The position numbers and the translations under genes are program-made. The notes below the pieces were generated by a model. The model had not been told where the DNA came from and ran no database searches. It saw nothing but the letters and a program-made list of their open reading frames with translations. From Akkermansia muciniphila (GTDB taxonomy: Bacteria > Verrucomicrobiota > Verrucomicrobiia > Verrucomicrobiales > Akkermansiaceae), in assembly GCA_004557455.1 (NCBI GenBank), contig SFDX01000002.1:21115-85114 (forward strand): a stretch of 64,000 nucleotides of DNA. The letters run 5' to 3'. Position 1 is the stretch's first letter, and every line of letters begins with the position of its first letter. Positions 1-7,524 of this stretch are shown here, one piece after another.

Positions 1-60
1 CTTCATGGAGCCGGAGGCGTCGATGCAGAAGACGATGTCCGCGCAGTTGCGTCCTGCCAT
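1..60 (-). CDS. von Willebrand factor A domain protein, 5-prime fragment
   Basis: Only the first 20 codons are in the window; the gene runs off the left edge. The start is the ATG whose complement ends at base 60. The visible peptide reads MAGRNCADIVFCIDASGSMK, which carries the DxSGS metal-binding (MIDAS) motif at the end of the first beta strand of a von Willebrand A fold. The next gene upstream encodes a second vWA protein, so the two are probably cotranscribed; only 13 bases separate them. Function cannot be deduced from the fragment. vWA proteins of this small cytoplasmic type often accompany stress or tellurium-type gene clusters, but that is inference. Confidence 0.7.
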   Translation of the reverse strand, partial: MAGRNCADIVFCIDASGSMK

Positions 61-73
61 GGTGAGTCAGGGG

Positions 74-820
74 TTACAGTTCTTCCACATCCCCGGCGGC
101 GGACTGGGATACGGACTTGGCGAGCAGCTTGAGTGTCTCGGTGAAGTTATCGCGGTTCTCCGTGTAATCCTTGAGGGCCTGCACGGGTGTGCTTCCCTCC
201 GGTACTTCGATGGGTTCGTAGGTGCAGCGATCCATGGCGGAGAGGTCGTAGTGGCACTCCATCTCCGGCGCGAAGAGGGAGAGGCGCATGCGCTCCTGCT
301 GCATCAGTCGCGTCACATCTGTCAGCGCACCGCCGGGGACCAAGGTCATGGTCGGGTGGAAGGAGGCATCCGTAAACACAATGATGCAGCGCGCCGCTTC
401 GCTGCGGTAGCGCCACTTGTCGGCCTCCGGCGCGGCGCCGCGCTCGGTGTTGCCCATGCGGCATACCTCGTAGAGGGCATCCAGCAGGGATTCCGGTTCA
501 TCCCCGCCACCCTGGGCTGTCAGGGCGTTCAACTGTGCTTTCAGTTCCTCCGGATTGTCCGTAAAGGAGTTGCGCACCAAGGCCTCGCGCCCGTGCTTGG
601 GTTCGTACTCAAAGTCACGATAGCCCCAAACGCAGGCGCGCCAGTTCTTCAGCTCTACGCCGCCGTTGTCATCCGGCGTGGTCAGGCTGTGAAAGAAGGT
701 GGTGATATTATTCTTGATGGCATCGATGCAGGGTTGCATGGATCCGGTGGCATCCAGCAGAAAGCAGATGTCCACCACGCCTTTAACTTTGTTCGTTTGT
801 TCCGTTTCGTAAGTGCTCAT
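74..820 (-). CDS. von Willebrand factor A domain protein
   Basis: A 248-residue soluble protein without signal peptide. Near residue 20 it has the strand VDICFLLDATGSM, a MIDAS metal site (DATGS, threonine in place of the first serine), followed by a helix (CIDAIKNNI) typical of vWA domains; a second acidic MIDAS element is likely in IIVFTDASFHP near residue 150. The domain fills most of the protein, as in small TerY-like vWA proteins that mediate protein-protein contacts. It lies just upstream of a second vWA gene truncated by the window edge. A 7-bp inverted repeat (TCGGGGT at 851-857, ACCCCGA at 871-877) lies about 30 bases upstream of the start and could be an operator. Partner and pathway are unknown. 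Confidence 0.75.
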   Translation of the reverse strand: MSTYETEQTNKVKGVVDICFLLDATGSMQPCIDAIKNNITTFFHSLTTPDDNGGVELKNWRACVWGYRDFEYEPKHGREALVRNSFTDNPEELKAQLNALTAQGGGDEPESLLDALYEVCRMGNTERGAAPEADKWRYRSEAARCIIVFTDASFHPTMTLVPGGALTDVTRLMQQERMRLSLFAPEMECHYDLSAMDRCTYEPIEVPEGSTPVQALKDYTENRDNFTETLKLLAKSVSQSAAGDVEEL

Positions 821-941
821 GGTGCGTTGAAGTGGGTTCGTTCTGTTGCATCGGGGTGCTTTTATACGCTACCCCGAGCATTTATCGTACATCCTTTCCC
901 CGCAAAGGCAAGGAAAAAGTGCGTATGCAGCCGAAAATAAC

Positions 942-1871
942 TCAGCCCAAACGAGGTTCGAGCTGCCCCCACACCTCGTCTACGGAGAGGCGGTCCACAT
1001 TCCCCGGGGAGGTCAGGGAGATGCTGTCCGGCCCGATCAGGCCGCTGGCCTTGTTGCGTTGGTCCAGCAGGGAGATGGTGAAGGCGCCCGACAGCGAGGC
1101 CATGTGGGTGGGCCCGGTGTCGTTGCCCAGGGTGGCGAGGGCTCGCAGGGCAATCTGCGGCACATCGAAGAGCTCCGTGAGGCCCAGCATATTGACCGCC
1201 CCCGGGTTGTCCGCACAGATGGCGTTGATCTCCTGCGCCTCGGCCTTAGTGCCGATGACGACGGCGGAGAGCCCGCGCGCATGCAGTCGGCGCACCACCT
1301 CGCGGTAGTTCTCCACGGGCCAGCGCTTGTAGGCGTGTTGGGGCGAGCAGCCGGGGATGAGCAGCACAAAGCGCTCCGGAAGCAGGTGAAAGTGCTCCCC
1401 CTTGCCGTGCATGAAGCTCAGGTCCGTCCTGTGGTAACGGAAGGGATAGTTGCGCTGCACCTCTGTGTGCGCGGGGAGCAGGCTGCTGCGTTTCTCACTG
1501 CGGTAGAGCGTCTGCCCCGGCAGGTCCCACCACTCCCATCGGCTGCCTTGGGGGGCGGTGCTGCTCAGTATCTCGCGGTAGCGGTGCATGCGTCCGTTGC
1601 CCATCAGGTCCACGATAATGTCATACCCACCTGTTCGCAGGGCATTCAGTACACGGTACATGGCGGGTATGTTCCACCAGGAGGTGCGGTTGTCAATGAT
1701 ATACTCCGAGAAGATGCCGATGTGCTCCATGAGTTTCCGGAAGGGTGCCTTGGTCATTACGCTGCACTGCGCCCCCGGAAATTGCTCCGCAATGTGGCGG
1801 ATGGTGCCGATGGACATCACAATGTCGCCCAAGGCTCCGTGCTTCACAAACAGTATCTTCTTCGTCTCCAT
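942..1871 (-). CDS. glycosyltransferase family 9 (heptosyltransferase-like)
   Basis: A 309-residue protein. The N terminus METKKILFVKHGALGDIVMS is the nucleotide-sugar transferase signature of the heptosyltransferase family (GT9), and the C-terminal half holds the expected GNDTGPTHMAS motif used for ADP-sugar binding. Members transfer heptose or related sugars to the lipopolysaccharide core at the inner face of the inner membrane. An in-frame start exists 8 codons upstream, but a promoter (TTGACA at 1909-1914, TACACT at 1886-1891) places transcription start near 1879, so the METKK start at 1871 is preferred. The acceptor sugar cannot be read from sequence. The gene stands alone, separated by a terminator from the thioredoxin genes upstream. 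Confidence 0.85.
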   Translation of the reverse strand: METKKILFVKHGALGDIVMSIGTIRHIAEQFPGAQCSVMTKAPFRKLMEHIGIFSEYIIDNRTSWWNIPAMYRVLNALRTGGYDIIVDLMGNGRMHRYREILSSTAPQGSRWEWWDLPGQTLYRSEKRSSLLPAHTEVQRNYPFRYHRTDLSFMHGKGEHFHLLPERFVLLIPGCSPQHAYKRWPVENYREVVRRLHARGLSAVVIGTKAEAQEINAICADNPGAVNMLGLTELFDVPQIALRALATLGNDTGPTHMASLSGAFTISLLDQRNKASGLIGPDSISLTSPGNVDRLSVDEVWGQLEPRLG

Positions 1872-1885
1872 ATGCTGCACGCAAC

Positions 1886-1914
1886 AGTGTAGCAAAAAGC
1901 GCCCGCCCTGTCAA
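1886..1914 (-). promoter_or_regulatory. sigma-70-type promoter of the GT9 gene
   Basis: On the minus strand TTGACA (1909-1914) and TACACT (1886-1891) are separated by exactly 17 bp. The -35 box lies in the loop of the terminator hairpin at 1899-1940 and the spacer contains one arm of its stem plus the T-run. Predicted start is about 8 bases upstream of the ATG at 1871. Confidence 0.6.
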
Positions 1915-1940
1915 CCTCAAAAACGGTCGCGGGCGGGCGC
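1894..1940 (-). terminator. Rho-independent terminator after the thioredoxin-like pair
   Basis: Perfect 10-bp inverted repeat GCGCCCGCCC (1899-1908) and GGGCGGGCGC (1931-1940). Read on the minus strand the stem is followed by TTTTT (1898-1894). It lies 20 bases after the stop of the upstream gene. Confidence 0.8.
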
Positions 1941-1959
1941 GGAAGGTCTGCGCGGCTGC

Positions 1960-2538
1960 TTACTTAACGTACTTCTGCCAATTGTTCAGCTCGAAGCCGT
2001 GGCCGGAGTAGAGGATCTTCCCGTCGGCATCCATGATGGTGACGTAGGGAATGCCCACCTGCTTGTGCGGGCTGAGCTCCGGGTTCTCCTTGAGCTTCGG
2101 CTCGGACATGTGCATGCCCGCGAACTCCGCCTTGTGGCTCTGCAGGTATTGCAGCACGCCCTGGGGTGTCTTGTCGAAGCCGATGAGCACCACCTCCATG
2201 CCCTTCTTGCGCATAGCGGGATAGTTCTGGATGACGCTCGGCATCAGCTTGCGGCAGGGACCGCACCAGCTCGCGGAGCGCAGGAAGCAGAAGACCTTGG
2301 CGCTGTAATCCGGCGTGCCGTTCACCGTCTGAATCTCCTTCAGCATCGCACCGATCTTACCCACTTTGCCGGACTTTTTCTTGCTTTTCTTGTACTCGGA
2401 GTCCGCCTTGTACGGGGCCTTGACCTTCTTCTTGGCGGGCTTCTCCGTTTTGGGGGCCGTCGTCTGGGCCTCAGCGGTGCAGGGAGCCATGACTCCGAGC
2501 AGGAGCCCCGCTGCAATCAGTAGACGAAACAGTTTCAT
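1960..2538 (-). CDS. secreted thioredoxin-like protein (TlpA/ResA type)
   Basis: A 192-residue protein with an N-terminal signal peptide (MKLFRLLIAAGLLLGVMAPCTAEAQ), a lysine-rich linker (residues 30-60) and a thioredoxin fold with the active site WCGPC at residues 91-95 and a cis-proline loop (VGIPYVT). Such proteins act in the periplasm or at the envelope as thiol-disulfide oxidoreductases. It is the second of two tandem paralogues (24-bp gap) that share the pattern SASWCGPC. They are probably one transcription unit from the promoter at 3232-3260, ended by the terminator at 1894-1940. The cysteine at residue 20 near the signal cleavage region could make it a lipoprotein, but the preceding residues fit a lipobox poorly. 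Confidence 0.82.
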   Translation of the reverse strand: MKLFRLLIAAGLLLGVMAPCTAEAQTTAPKTEKPAKKKVKAPYKADSEYKKSKKKSGKVGKIGAMLKEIQTVNGTPDYSAKVFCFLRSASWCGPCRKLMPSVIQNYPAMRKKGMEVVLIGFDKTPQGVLQYLQSHKAEFAGMHMSEPKLKENPELSPHKQVGIPYVTIMDADGKILYSGHGFELNNWQKYVK

Positions 2539-2562
2539 AATCGGTAAAGATTGGGGGCGAAA

Positions 2563-3222
2563 TCAGTATTTGATGGGCCCGTTGTCGCCGGCGGCTTCTT
2601 GGTCCTGCTTCTGCTTGATGATCTCCTGCCACTTGAGCACATCCGCCCCGTGGCCGCTGAGGAATACATTGCCTTCCACATCCATCCAAGTGGCGTGGGG
2701 AATGCCGGAGGCCTGGCTGTAGGAGGGCAGCTTGGAGGCAGCGGGGCCGCTCGAGCAGACGGCGGGGAACTTGGCGTGGTGTGACTTGAGGTAGGCTTTC
2801 ACCTCGGCATCGGTCTTGTCGTGACCCACGAGGATGATTTCCACCCCGGCCTTGCGCATGCCCTTGTACTCCTTGACGATGTCGGGCATGATCTTCTTGC
2901 AGGGGCCGCACCAGCTGGCGGACTCCAAGTAGATGTAGTACTTGGCCTTGGCGTTGAGTTTGCCGCCGAGGCTCTTGATGTTCTTGAACGCAGCAACAAA
3001 GGCGTTCTTCTTCTCCGGCTCAGCAGCCTTGTCGTCGGAGGCTTCGTCCTCCGCCGCATCATCGGTCTTCTTGGTCTTCTTGGCTTTCTTAGCCTTCTTG
3101 CCCTTGGTGGTGGTCTGCTCGGTGGAGTCACCGGCGTCATCGGTCTGCGCAGAGCAGGGGGGCAGCACCACGGCGCAGCCCAGCAGCATCAGCAGCAAGA
3201 ATCGGGAGATGGTCGTTCTCAT
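2563..3222 (-). CDS. secreted thioredoxin-like protein with charged linker
   Basis: A 219-residue paralogue of the downstream gene. Signal peptide MRTTISRFLLLMLLGCAVVLPPCSAQ, then a highly charged linker (residues 28-75) with KKAKKAKKTKKT followed by an acidic stretch, then a thioredoxin fold with WCGPC at residues 104-108 and SGIPHAT as cis-proline loop. It is predicted to be an envelope thiol-disulfide oxidoreductase; the client is unknown. Polar lysine-rich then acidic linkers suggest tethering to a charged surface, which is inference. The start codon lies 9 bases after a TAAACT -10 box, so its mRNA leader would be only about 2-3 bases. Confidence 0.82.
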   Translation of the reverse strand: MRTTISRFLLLMLLGCAVVLPPCSAQTDDAGDSTEQTTTKGKKAKKAKKTKKTDDAAEDEASDDKAAEPEKKNAFVAAFKNIKSLGGKLNAKAKYYIYLESASWCGPCKKIMPDIVKEYKGMRKAGVEIILVGHDKTDAEVKAYLKSHHAKFPAVCSSGPAASKLPSYSQASGIPHATWMDVEGNVFLSGHGADVLKWQEIIKQKQDQEAAGDNGPIKY

Positions 3223-3231
3223 ACGCGCGTA

Positions 3232-3260
3232 AGTTTACCCCGAGCGCGTCGGAATTGCAA
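3232..3260 (-). promoter_or_regulatory. promoter of the thioredoxin-like pair
   Basis: Minus-strand TTGCAA (3255-3260), 17-bp spacer, TAAACT (3232-3237), then 9 bases to the ATG at 3222. A nearly leaderless transcript is predicted. Confidence 0.6.
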
Positions 3261-3267
3261 GCCTTTT

Positions 3268-4242
3268 TTACAGAATCAGCATGCAATCTCCGTAGGAAAA
3301 GAAGCGGTAGCTCCGCTCAACGGCCTGCCGATAGGCTTCCATGATCAGCTCCTTACCGGCAAAGGCGCACACCAGCATGATGAGGGTGCTCTGCGGCAGG
3401 TGGAAGTTGGTAAGCAGGGCATCCACCACGCGGAAGCGGTAGCCGGGGTAGATGAAGATGTCCGTGTCGCCCTCGCCGGGGGGCAGAGGGCGTCCGTGGC
3501 GGGTGGCCAGGGTCTCCAGCACGCGCACGGCGGTGGTGCCTACGGCGATGACGCGCTGCGCTTGCTCGATGTCCTGCGCGGTCTGCGCGGGCATGCAGAA
3601 GTGCTCGGTGTGCATGTGGTGTTCCTCCACCACCTCGGTCTTGACGGGGCGGAAGGTGCCTACGCCCACATGCAGGGTGACGAAGGAGTGGGGGACGGCG
3701 GCCAGCATTTCCGGGGTAAAGTGCAGACCGGCCGTGGGGGCGGCGATGGCACCCTCGTGCGCGGCGTACACGGTCTGGTAGCGCTCTTTGTCGGCAGGGT
3801 CGCTCTCGCGGTTCATGTAGTGGGGCAGGGCCAGGCGGCCGAGGGTTTCATCCACGGGGCGATCCCAGCGGATGAAGCGGTAACCTTCGTCGTCGATGGA
3901 TTCCACGGTGCCGAGGGAGTCGCCCACCTGCACGGTGCGGCCTACCTTCATCTTTTTGCCGGGGCGCACCAGGCATTTCCACACCTGCTCGCCCATCATG
4001 CCGGCGCGTACCAGCTCGATGCTGCCGTCGTTGCTGAAGTAGCGGGCGGGGATCACCTTTGTGTCGTTCATCACAAAGCGGTCCCCGGGGCGCACATACT
4101 CCGGCAGGTCGCGGAAGCTGCGGTGCTCGATGAGCCCGGTGTCCCGGTGCACCACCAGCATGCGGGAGGCATCGCGGTCCGGCATCGGTCGGTCCGCGAT
4201 GAGCTCCTCGGGCAGGGGATAATCAAAGTCGACGGTACGCAC
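3268..4242 (-). CDS. queA: S-adenosylmethionine:tRNA ribosyltransferase-isomerase
   Basis: A 324-residue cytoplasmic enzyme that transfers and isomerises the ribosyl group of S-adenosylmethionine onto 7-aminomethyl-7-deazaguanine in tRNA, giving epoxyqueuosine. Family hallmarks: N-terminal FDYPLPEELIADRP, MNDTKVIPAR, GEQVWKCLVRPGKK, the long conserved block AAPTAGLHFTPEML and the C-terminal TNFHLPQSTLIMLVCAFAG. The start is GTG, 12 bases after the gltX stop, so queA and gltX form one transcription unit. Length is slightly shorter than the usual 340-350 residues but all conserved blocks are present. Confidence 0.95.
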   Translation of the reverse strand: MRTVDFDYPLPEELIADRPMPDRDASRMLVVHRDTGLIEHRSFRDLPEYVRPGDRFVMNDTKVIPARYFSNDGSIELVRAGMMGEQVWKCLVRPGKKMKVGRTVQVGDSLGTVESIDDEGYRFIRWDRPVDETLGRLALPHYMNRESDPADKERYQTVYAAHEGAIAAPTAGLHFTPEMLAAVPHSFVTLHVGVGTFRPVKTEVVEEHHMHTEHFCMPAQTAQDIEQAQRVIAVGTTAVRVLETLATRHGRPLPPGEGDTDIFIYPGYRFRVVDALLTNFHLPQSTLIMLVCAFAGKELIMEAYRQAVERSYRFFSYGDCMLIL

Positions 4243-4254
4243 GGCGGGGCGGGG

Positions 4255-5610
4255 TCAGCGGGGGAAGATGCGGATGCGGCGCAGCACTTCGTCGCGGCCG
4301 AGTACCTGCATGATGAGGTCGATGCCGGGGCCGGCGTGGCTGCCCGTGAGGGCGAGGCGCAGGGGGAACATCATGGCGCCCACCTTCACGCCCAGTTCCT
4401 TGGTCTTGGGCTTCACCAGCTGCATGGCGGCTTCTCCGTTCCACTCGGTCAGCTTCTCGGTCTCGGCGGCGAAGATGTCGAGCATCTCGCGGGCGTTGTC
4501 CTGCAGCTTGGCCATGGCCTCGGTCTCGTACTCAAGCTTCTCCACCCACTTCACCCAAGCGGGTACCTCGCTGAGCAGCTGTACCTTCTCCTGCACGGCG
4601 GGGATGGCGGTGCGCAGGGCGGGGGTGTCTGCCAGGCCGGCGGCGGTGCAGAAGGGCAGGGCCAGCTCCGTGAAGCGCTCCGGCGCCAGGCGCATGATGT
4701 GCTGCTTGTTCATCCACTTGCACTTGTTGATGTCGAACTTGGCGGCGGCGCGGTTGACGTTCTCCAGCGAGAAGGCCTCGATGAGCTGCTCCTTGGTGAA
4801 GATTTCCTCGTCGCTCTTGGGGCTCCAGCCCAGCAGGGCGATGAAGTTGATGACCGCATCGGGCAGGAAGCCTTCCTCCGGGTAGTTGCCGAGCTGGGCG
4901 CCGACGTCGCGCTTGCTCATTTTCGAGCCATCCGGGTTCTGAATGAGCGGGATGTGGGCGTACACCGGCGGCTCCACCCCGAAGGCGTCGAAGAGCTGCA
5001 GGTGCTTAAAGGTGTTCATGATGTGGTCCTCCCCGCGAATGACGTGGGAGATGTGCATCTCGATGTCGTCCACCACGTTGACCAAGTGGAAGATGTAGGA
5101 GCCGTCCCCGCGCTTCAGCACCATGTCGGGCGTGTTCTCCTCGTTGCGGTAGTCAACGGAGATGTCGCCGCAGACCAGGTCGTGCAGGGTCATCACGCCG
5201 TCGCGCTTGAAGCGGAAGCGCCACACCGTGCCCTCCGAGGTGCCGGGGATCTCGTTGCCGTCCTTGTCGCGCTTGTTGGGGGCGGGGCACTCATACACGC
5301 GGCCCGCGTCTACCAGCTTTTGGAAGTAGCGGTCGTAGATATCGCCGCGTTGGCTCTGGAAGTAGGGCTCGTAGGGACCGCCCTTGCCCTCGCCTTCATC
5401 CCAATCCAGTCCCAGCCAGCTCATGCCCTTGAAGATGGCCTGCATCGCGTCCTCCACATGGCGTTCCCGATCCGTGTCCTCGATGCGCAGCACGAAGGTG
5501 CCGCCCATCTTGCGGGTGAACAGATAGTTGAACAGTGCCGTGCGGGCACCGCCGATGTGCAGATACCCCGTCGGGGAGGGGGCAAATCGCGTGCGTACCT
5601 TCGTTGTCAT
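4255..5610 (-). CDS. gltX: glutamyl-tRNA synthetase
   Basis: A 451-residue class I aminoacyl-tRNA synthetase that charges tRNA-Glu. It begins MTTKVRTRFAPSPTGYLHIGGART with the HIGH-type motif HIGG; the second signature appears as SKMSKRD. The C-terminal alpha-helical anticodon-binding part follows. A longer in-frame start 24 codons upstream is rejected because it lies upstream of the promoter and the FAPSPTG motif normally starts a few residues from the N terminus. The ATG is 6 bases after a TATAAG -10 box, so the mRNA is predicted to be leaderless. It is cotranscribed with queA. Confidence 0.95.
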   Translation of the reverse strand: MTTKVRTRFAPSPTGYLHIGGARTALFNYLFTRKMGGTFVLRIEDTDRERHVEDAMQAIFKGMSWLGLDWDEGEGKGGPYEPYFQSQRGDIYDRYFQKLVDAGRVYECPAPNKRDKDGNEIPGTSEGTVWRFRFKRDGVMTLHDLVCGDISVDYRNEENTPDMVLKRGDGSYIFHLVNVVDDIEMHISHVIRGEDHIMNTFKHLQLFDAFGVEPPVYAHIPLIQNPDGSKMSKRDVGAQLGNYPEEGFLPDAVINFIALLGWSPKSDEEIFTKEQLIEAFSLENVNRAAAKFDINKCKWMNKQHIMRLAPERFTELALPFCTAAGLADTPALRTAIPAVQEKVQLLSEVPAWVKWVEKLEYETEAMAKLQDNAREMLDIFAAETEKLTEWNGEAAMQLVKPKTKELGVKVGAMMFPLRLALTGSHAGPGIDLIMQVLGRDEVLRRIRIFPR

Positions 5611-5616
5611 GCGCGC

Positions 5617-5645
5617 CTTATACACCCCCCGGGCACTTTTTGCAA
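5617..5645 (-). promoter_or_regulatory. leaderless promoter of gltX-queA
   Basis: Minus-strand TTGCAA (5640-5645), 17 bp, TATAAG (5617-5622), 6 bases, ATG at 5610. The expected transcription start coincides with the A of the start codon. Confidence 0.65.
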
Positions 5646-5685
5646 GCGTAAACCGACCCTGCCCCTCCGAAAATTGCGCCATGCG

Positions 5686-6127
5686 GGCAAGAGAAGCCGA
5701 GAGTGCCTGACCGCGGAAATTTTGGGAAAAGAGAGTGATGTGCTTGACTTTGAGCAGACTTCACACCACCGTGGTAGGAGAAGCTGAGAGGATTGATGAC
5801 CGCGGAATAAAAGGAATTTTCGGAGACTGATTGGCCTGCGGAACTTCGGCAAGACATCGGGGCAAATTCATGGTAGGTGGCTTCAGAATTTTATCAAAAT
5901 AACCAAGGAGCCTACTATCCCGGCGGTTTGAAGTTTGTGCCATGCTAAGCACGCCTCAAACTCTCCGAAAATTCCTTTTATTCCGCGGTCAGACTCCACT
6001 CGTCCTCTCTTGCCACGGTGGTAAGAAGTCTGCTCAAAGCCAAGCACATCACTCCCTTTTCCCCCAATCATTCCGCGGTTCCATCCTTCTCGCTTTCTGT
6101 TACCACGGCGGGGTGAGGTCTCGCACC
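5686..6127. repeat. mosaic palindromic repeat, copy A
   Basis: This fills most of the 604-base gap between gltX and the PEGA lipoprotein gene. Two arms of roughly 130-150 bp are inverted copies of each other: the left arm includes GACCGCGGAATAAAAGGAAT followed by TTTCGGAGA, the right arm its reverse complement (TCTCCGAAAATTCC, then TTTTATTCCGCGGTC). Each arm is made of two tandem units of about 85-95 bp. A unit contains AGACTTC, an accRccgtgg box and CCGCGG. A non-palindromic centre (about 5828-5960) holds AACTTCGGCAAGACATCGG and GGTAGGTGGCTT. Related copies are at 9664-10053 and 48821-49095. No convincing gene lies inside; long open frames there are by-products of the palindrome. Confidence 0.85.
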
Positions 6128-6179
6128 GGGGCTGCGGTCAGGATTTTTTTTCTAACGAGCGGGTGGGTGAAGTTTGAGC

Positions 6180-6208
6180 TTGCGGGGTGGGGGATGGTGT
6201 GGTACAAT
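6180..6208 (+). promoter_or_regulatory. leaderless promoter of the PEGA lipoprotein gene
   Basis: TTGCGG (6180-6185), 17 bp, TACAAT (6203-6208), then 6 bases to the ATG at 6215. Confidence 0.55.
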
Positions 6209-6214
6209 GGGGGT

Positions 6215-6643
6215 ATGAAGATCCTGCGCTTTCTGATGGCCGCGGCGGTGACGGCGGCGGTTTCCTGTACGCACGAGACGAAGCAACTGCGCATCGACAC
6301 GCAGCCGCAGGGGGCAGATGTGTCCGTGAACGGTAAGTATGTGGGCAAGAGCCCCGTGGAGACGGAGATCCTGCAGCGGCATGACCAGGGGATTACAGCC
6401 TCGAAGGAGGGGTATGAAAACGCCTCAAGTGTGCTGCGTACCAAGCAGGATGCCTTCCTGGGCTTGTTGTGGGGCAAGGAGGACCCGCGGAGTAATTACA
6501 TCGAGGAGGACCAAACCTCCCTTATTTTGCGTCCCATCCCGACCATCAATAACTACACCCCGACCGAAATGCCGAGTTTTGAGCCGGAGCGACTGCCGAC
6601 GCCGAAGTGGGAGGCGCCTGCATTGCCCGCCAAGCCGCATTAA
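6215..6643 (+). CDS. PEGA-domain lipoprotein
   Basis: A 142-residue predicted lipoprotein. MKILRFLMAAAVTAAVSC ends in a lipobox-like AVSC, so the mature protein would be lipid-anchored at Cys18. Residues about 25-70 form a PEGA-type beta domain (LRIDTQPQGADVSVNGKYVGKSPVETEI) of the kind found in surface proteins, followed by a proline-rich tail. An in-frame extension of 91 codons upstream is rejected because it is translated from the repeat at 5686-6127 and precedes the promoter. The stop overlaps the stop of the convergent downstream gene by 3-4 bases. The role is probably structural in the envelope. Confidence 0.75.
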   Translation: MKILRFLMAAAVTAAVSCTHETKQLRIDTQPQGADVSVNGKYVGKSPVETEILQRHDQGITASKEGYENASSVLRTKQDAFLGLLWGKEDPRSNYIEEDQTSLILRPIPTINNYTPTEMPSFEPERLPTPKWEAPALPAKPH

Positions 6644-7524
6644 GGCGCGGGGCGGTTCAAGTAGTCTGCGATACCGTCTGTGGGGTAGCCCAAGTCATTG
6701 TGCAGCAGGTGGCTCAGGTGGGTGCGGGCGGCTTGTTCGCTGCCGTAGAGTTCTGCGGGGCTCATGCATTCCGCGGGGGGCAGTTTGAGCCGGTGTTGCA
6801 GCACGAAGAGCAGCCCGCAGACCGAGGGGGTGCGGTGCGTCGGCTCTCGGAAGAGGCGGCGGCCCAGTTCCAGTGCCTCGCGTTCATGCCCGCGCAGGCG
6901 GCAGAGGTTATAAAACACCCAGCGCTCGTAGCGCGGGGCGGCTCCCATGGCCAGAGCGCGGCGATAGGCGGCTGCAGCTTTGGCGTAGTCAGGGTGCTGG
7001 TAGGGGTCCTCGTAGTAGCGGGCCAGCTCCAGTTGCAGCAGTACGCTGTCGGGGTTGTTGGCGAGCCCCGTCAGCAGAAAATCCACCCCCCGCCGCCGGA
7101 ACCCACGCTCCAGCGCGCGGCGTTCGCGGTCCGTACGTCCCTCGGCACTGCGGGCCCAGGCGGTGGCATTGTAGAGCATGTCGTAGGCGGCGCGCATCCA
7201 GTAATTGGGACGCCGGGGGGCCAGGGTAGTGATCTCCTGCCAGCGTTTCTCCGCCTTGTCCCAGTCTTGGGCAATCCAGGCATCCGTGGCGCCGATGGCC
7301 AGCACCTCTGCCGCGGGGGAGCGCAGCCCGCCCATGGCCAGCAGGGCGATTTGCTGCTGCACCAAGCTACCCGTACCGATGGACGGCGGGGGGAGCAGCA
7401 GGCCCCGCTCCGACTCGATGCCGCGCAGGGCCAAGGCCCCCGCACCGACCGCCGCCACCCCCGCCGCGACCAATCCGAGGGGCAGCAAGCGGGCGCGCAG
7501 ACCTATGGTAGCCCCGGACTTCAT
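6640..7524 (-). CDS. membrane-anchored TPR-like protein
   Basis: A 294-residue protein of unknown function. An N-terminal hydrophobic segment (about residues 13-32, LPLGLVAAGVAAVGAGALAL) is probably a signal anchor. The rest is helical with tetratricopeptide-like repeats (for example DWDKAEKRWQEITTLAPRRPNYW and YAKAAAAYRRALAMGAAPRYERW). Its ATG overlaps the panE stop codon by 4 bases (ATGA type), so translation is probably coupled to panE. No catalytic motif was seen; a scaffold role is likely but unproven. Confidence 0.6.
   Translation of the reverse strand: MKSGATIGLRARLLPLGLVAAGVAAVGAGALALRGIESERGLLLPPPSIGTGSLVQQQIALLAMGGLRSPAAEVLAIGATDAWIAQDWDKAEKRWQEITTLAPRRPNYWMRAAYDMLYNATAWARSAEGRTDRERRALERGFRRRGVDFLLTGLANNPDSVLLQLELARYYEDPYQHPDYAKAAAAYRRALAMGAAPRYERWVFYNLCRLRGHEREALELGRRLFREPTHRTPSVCGLLFVLQHRLKLPPAECMSPAELYGSEQAARTHLSHLLHNDLGYPTDGIADYLNRPAP

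Noticed and set aside
955..975. GGTTCGAG, recalling the T-loop of a tRNA
   Set aside because: No acceptor, D or anticodon stem around it; it lies inside the 3-prime end of the GT9 gene.
2821..5787. A 988-codon plus-strand open frame opposite thioredoxin, queA and gltX
   Set aside because: It is the antisense of three well-supported genes; the long frame reflects high GC and codon bias. It shows no domain or signal.
5607..6071. Several overlapping open frames on both strands with recurring peptides such as KFLLFRG and YHGGVKS
   Set aside because: They are translations of the palindromic repeat arms. The same peptides reappear on both strands and at 9.7-10.1 kb and 49 kb only because the DNA repeats.
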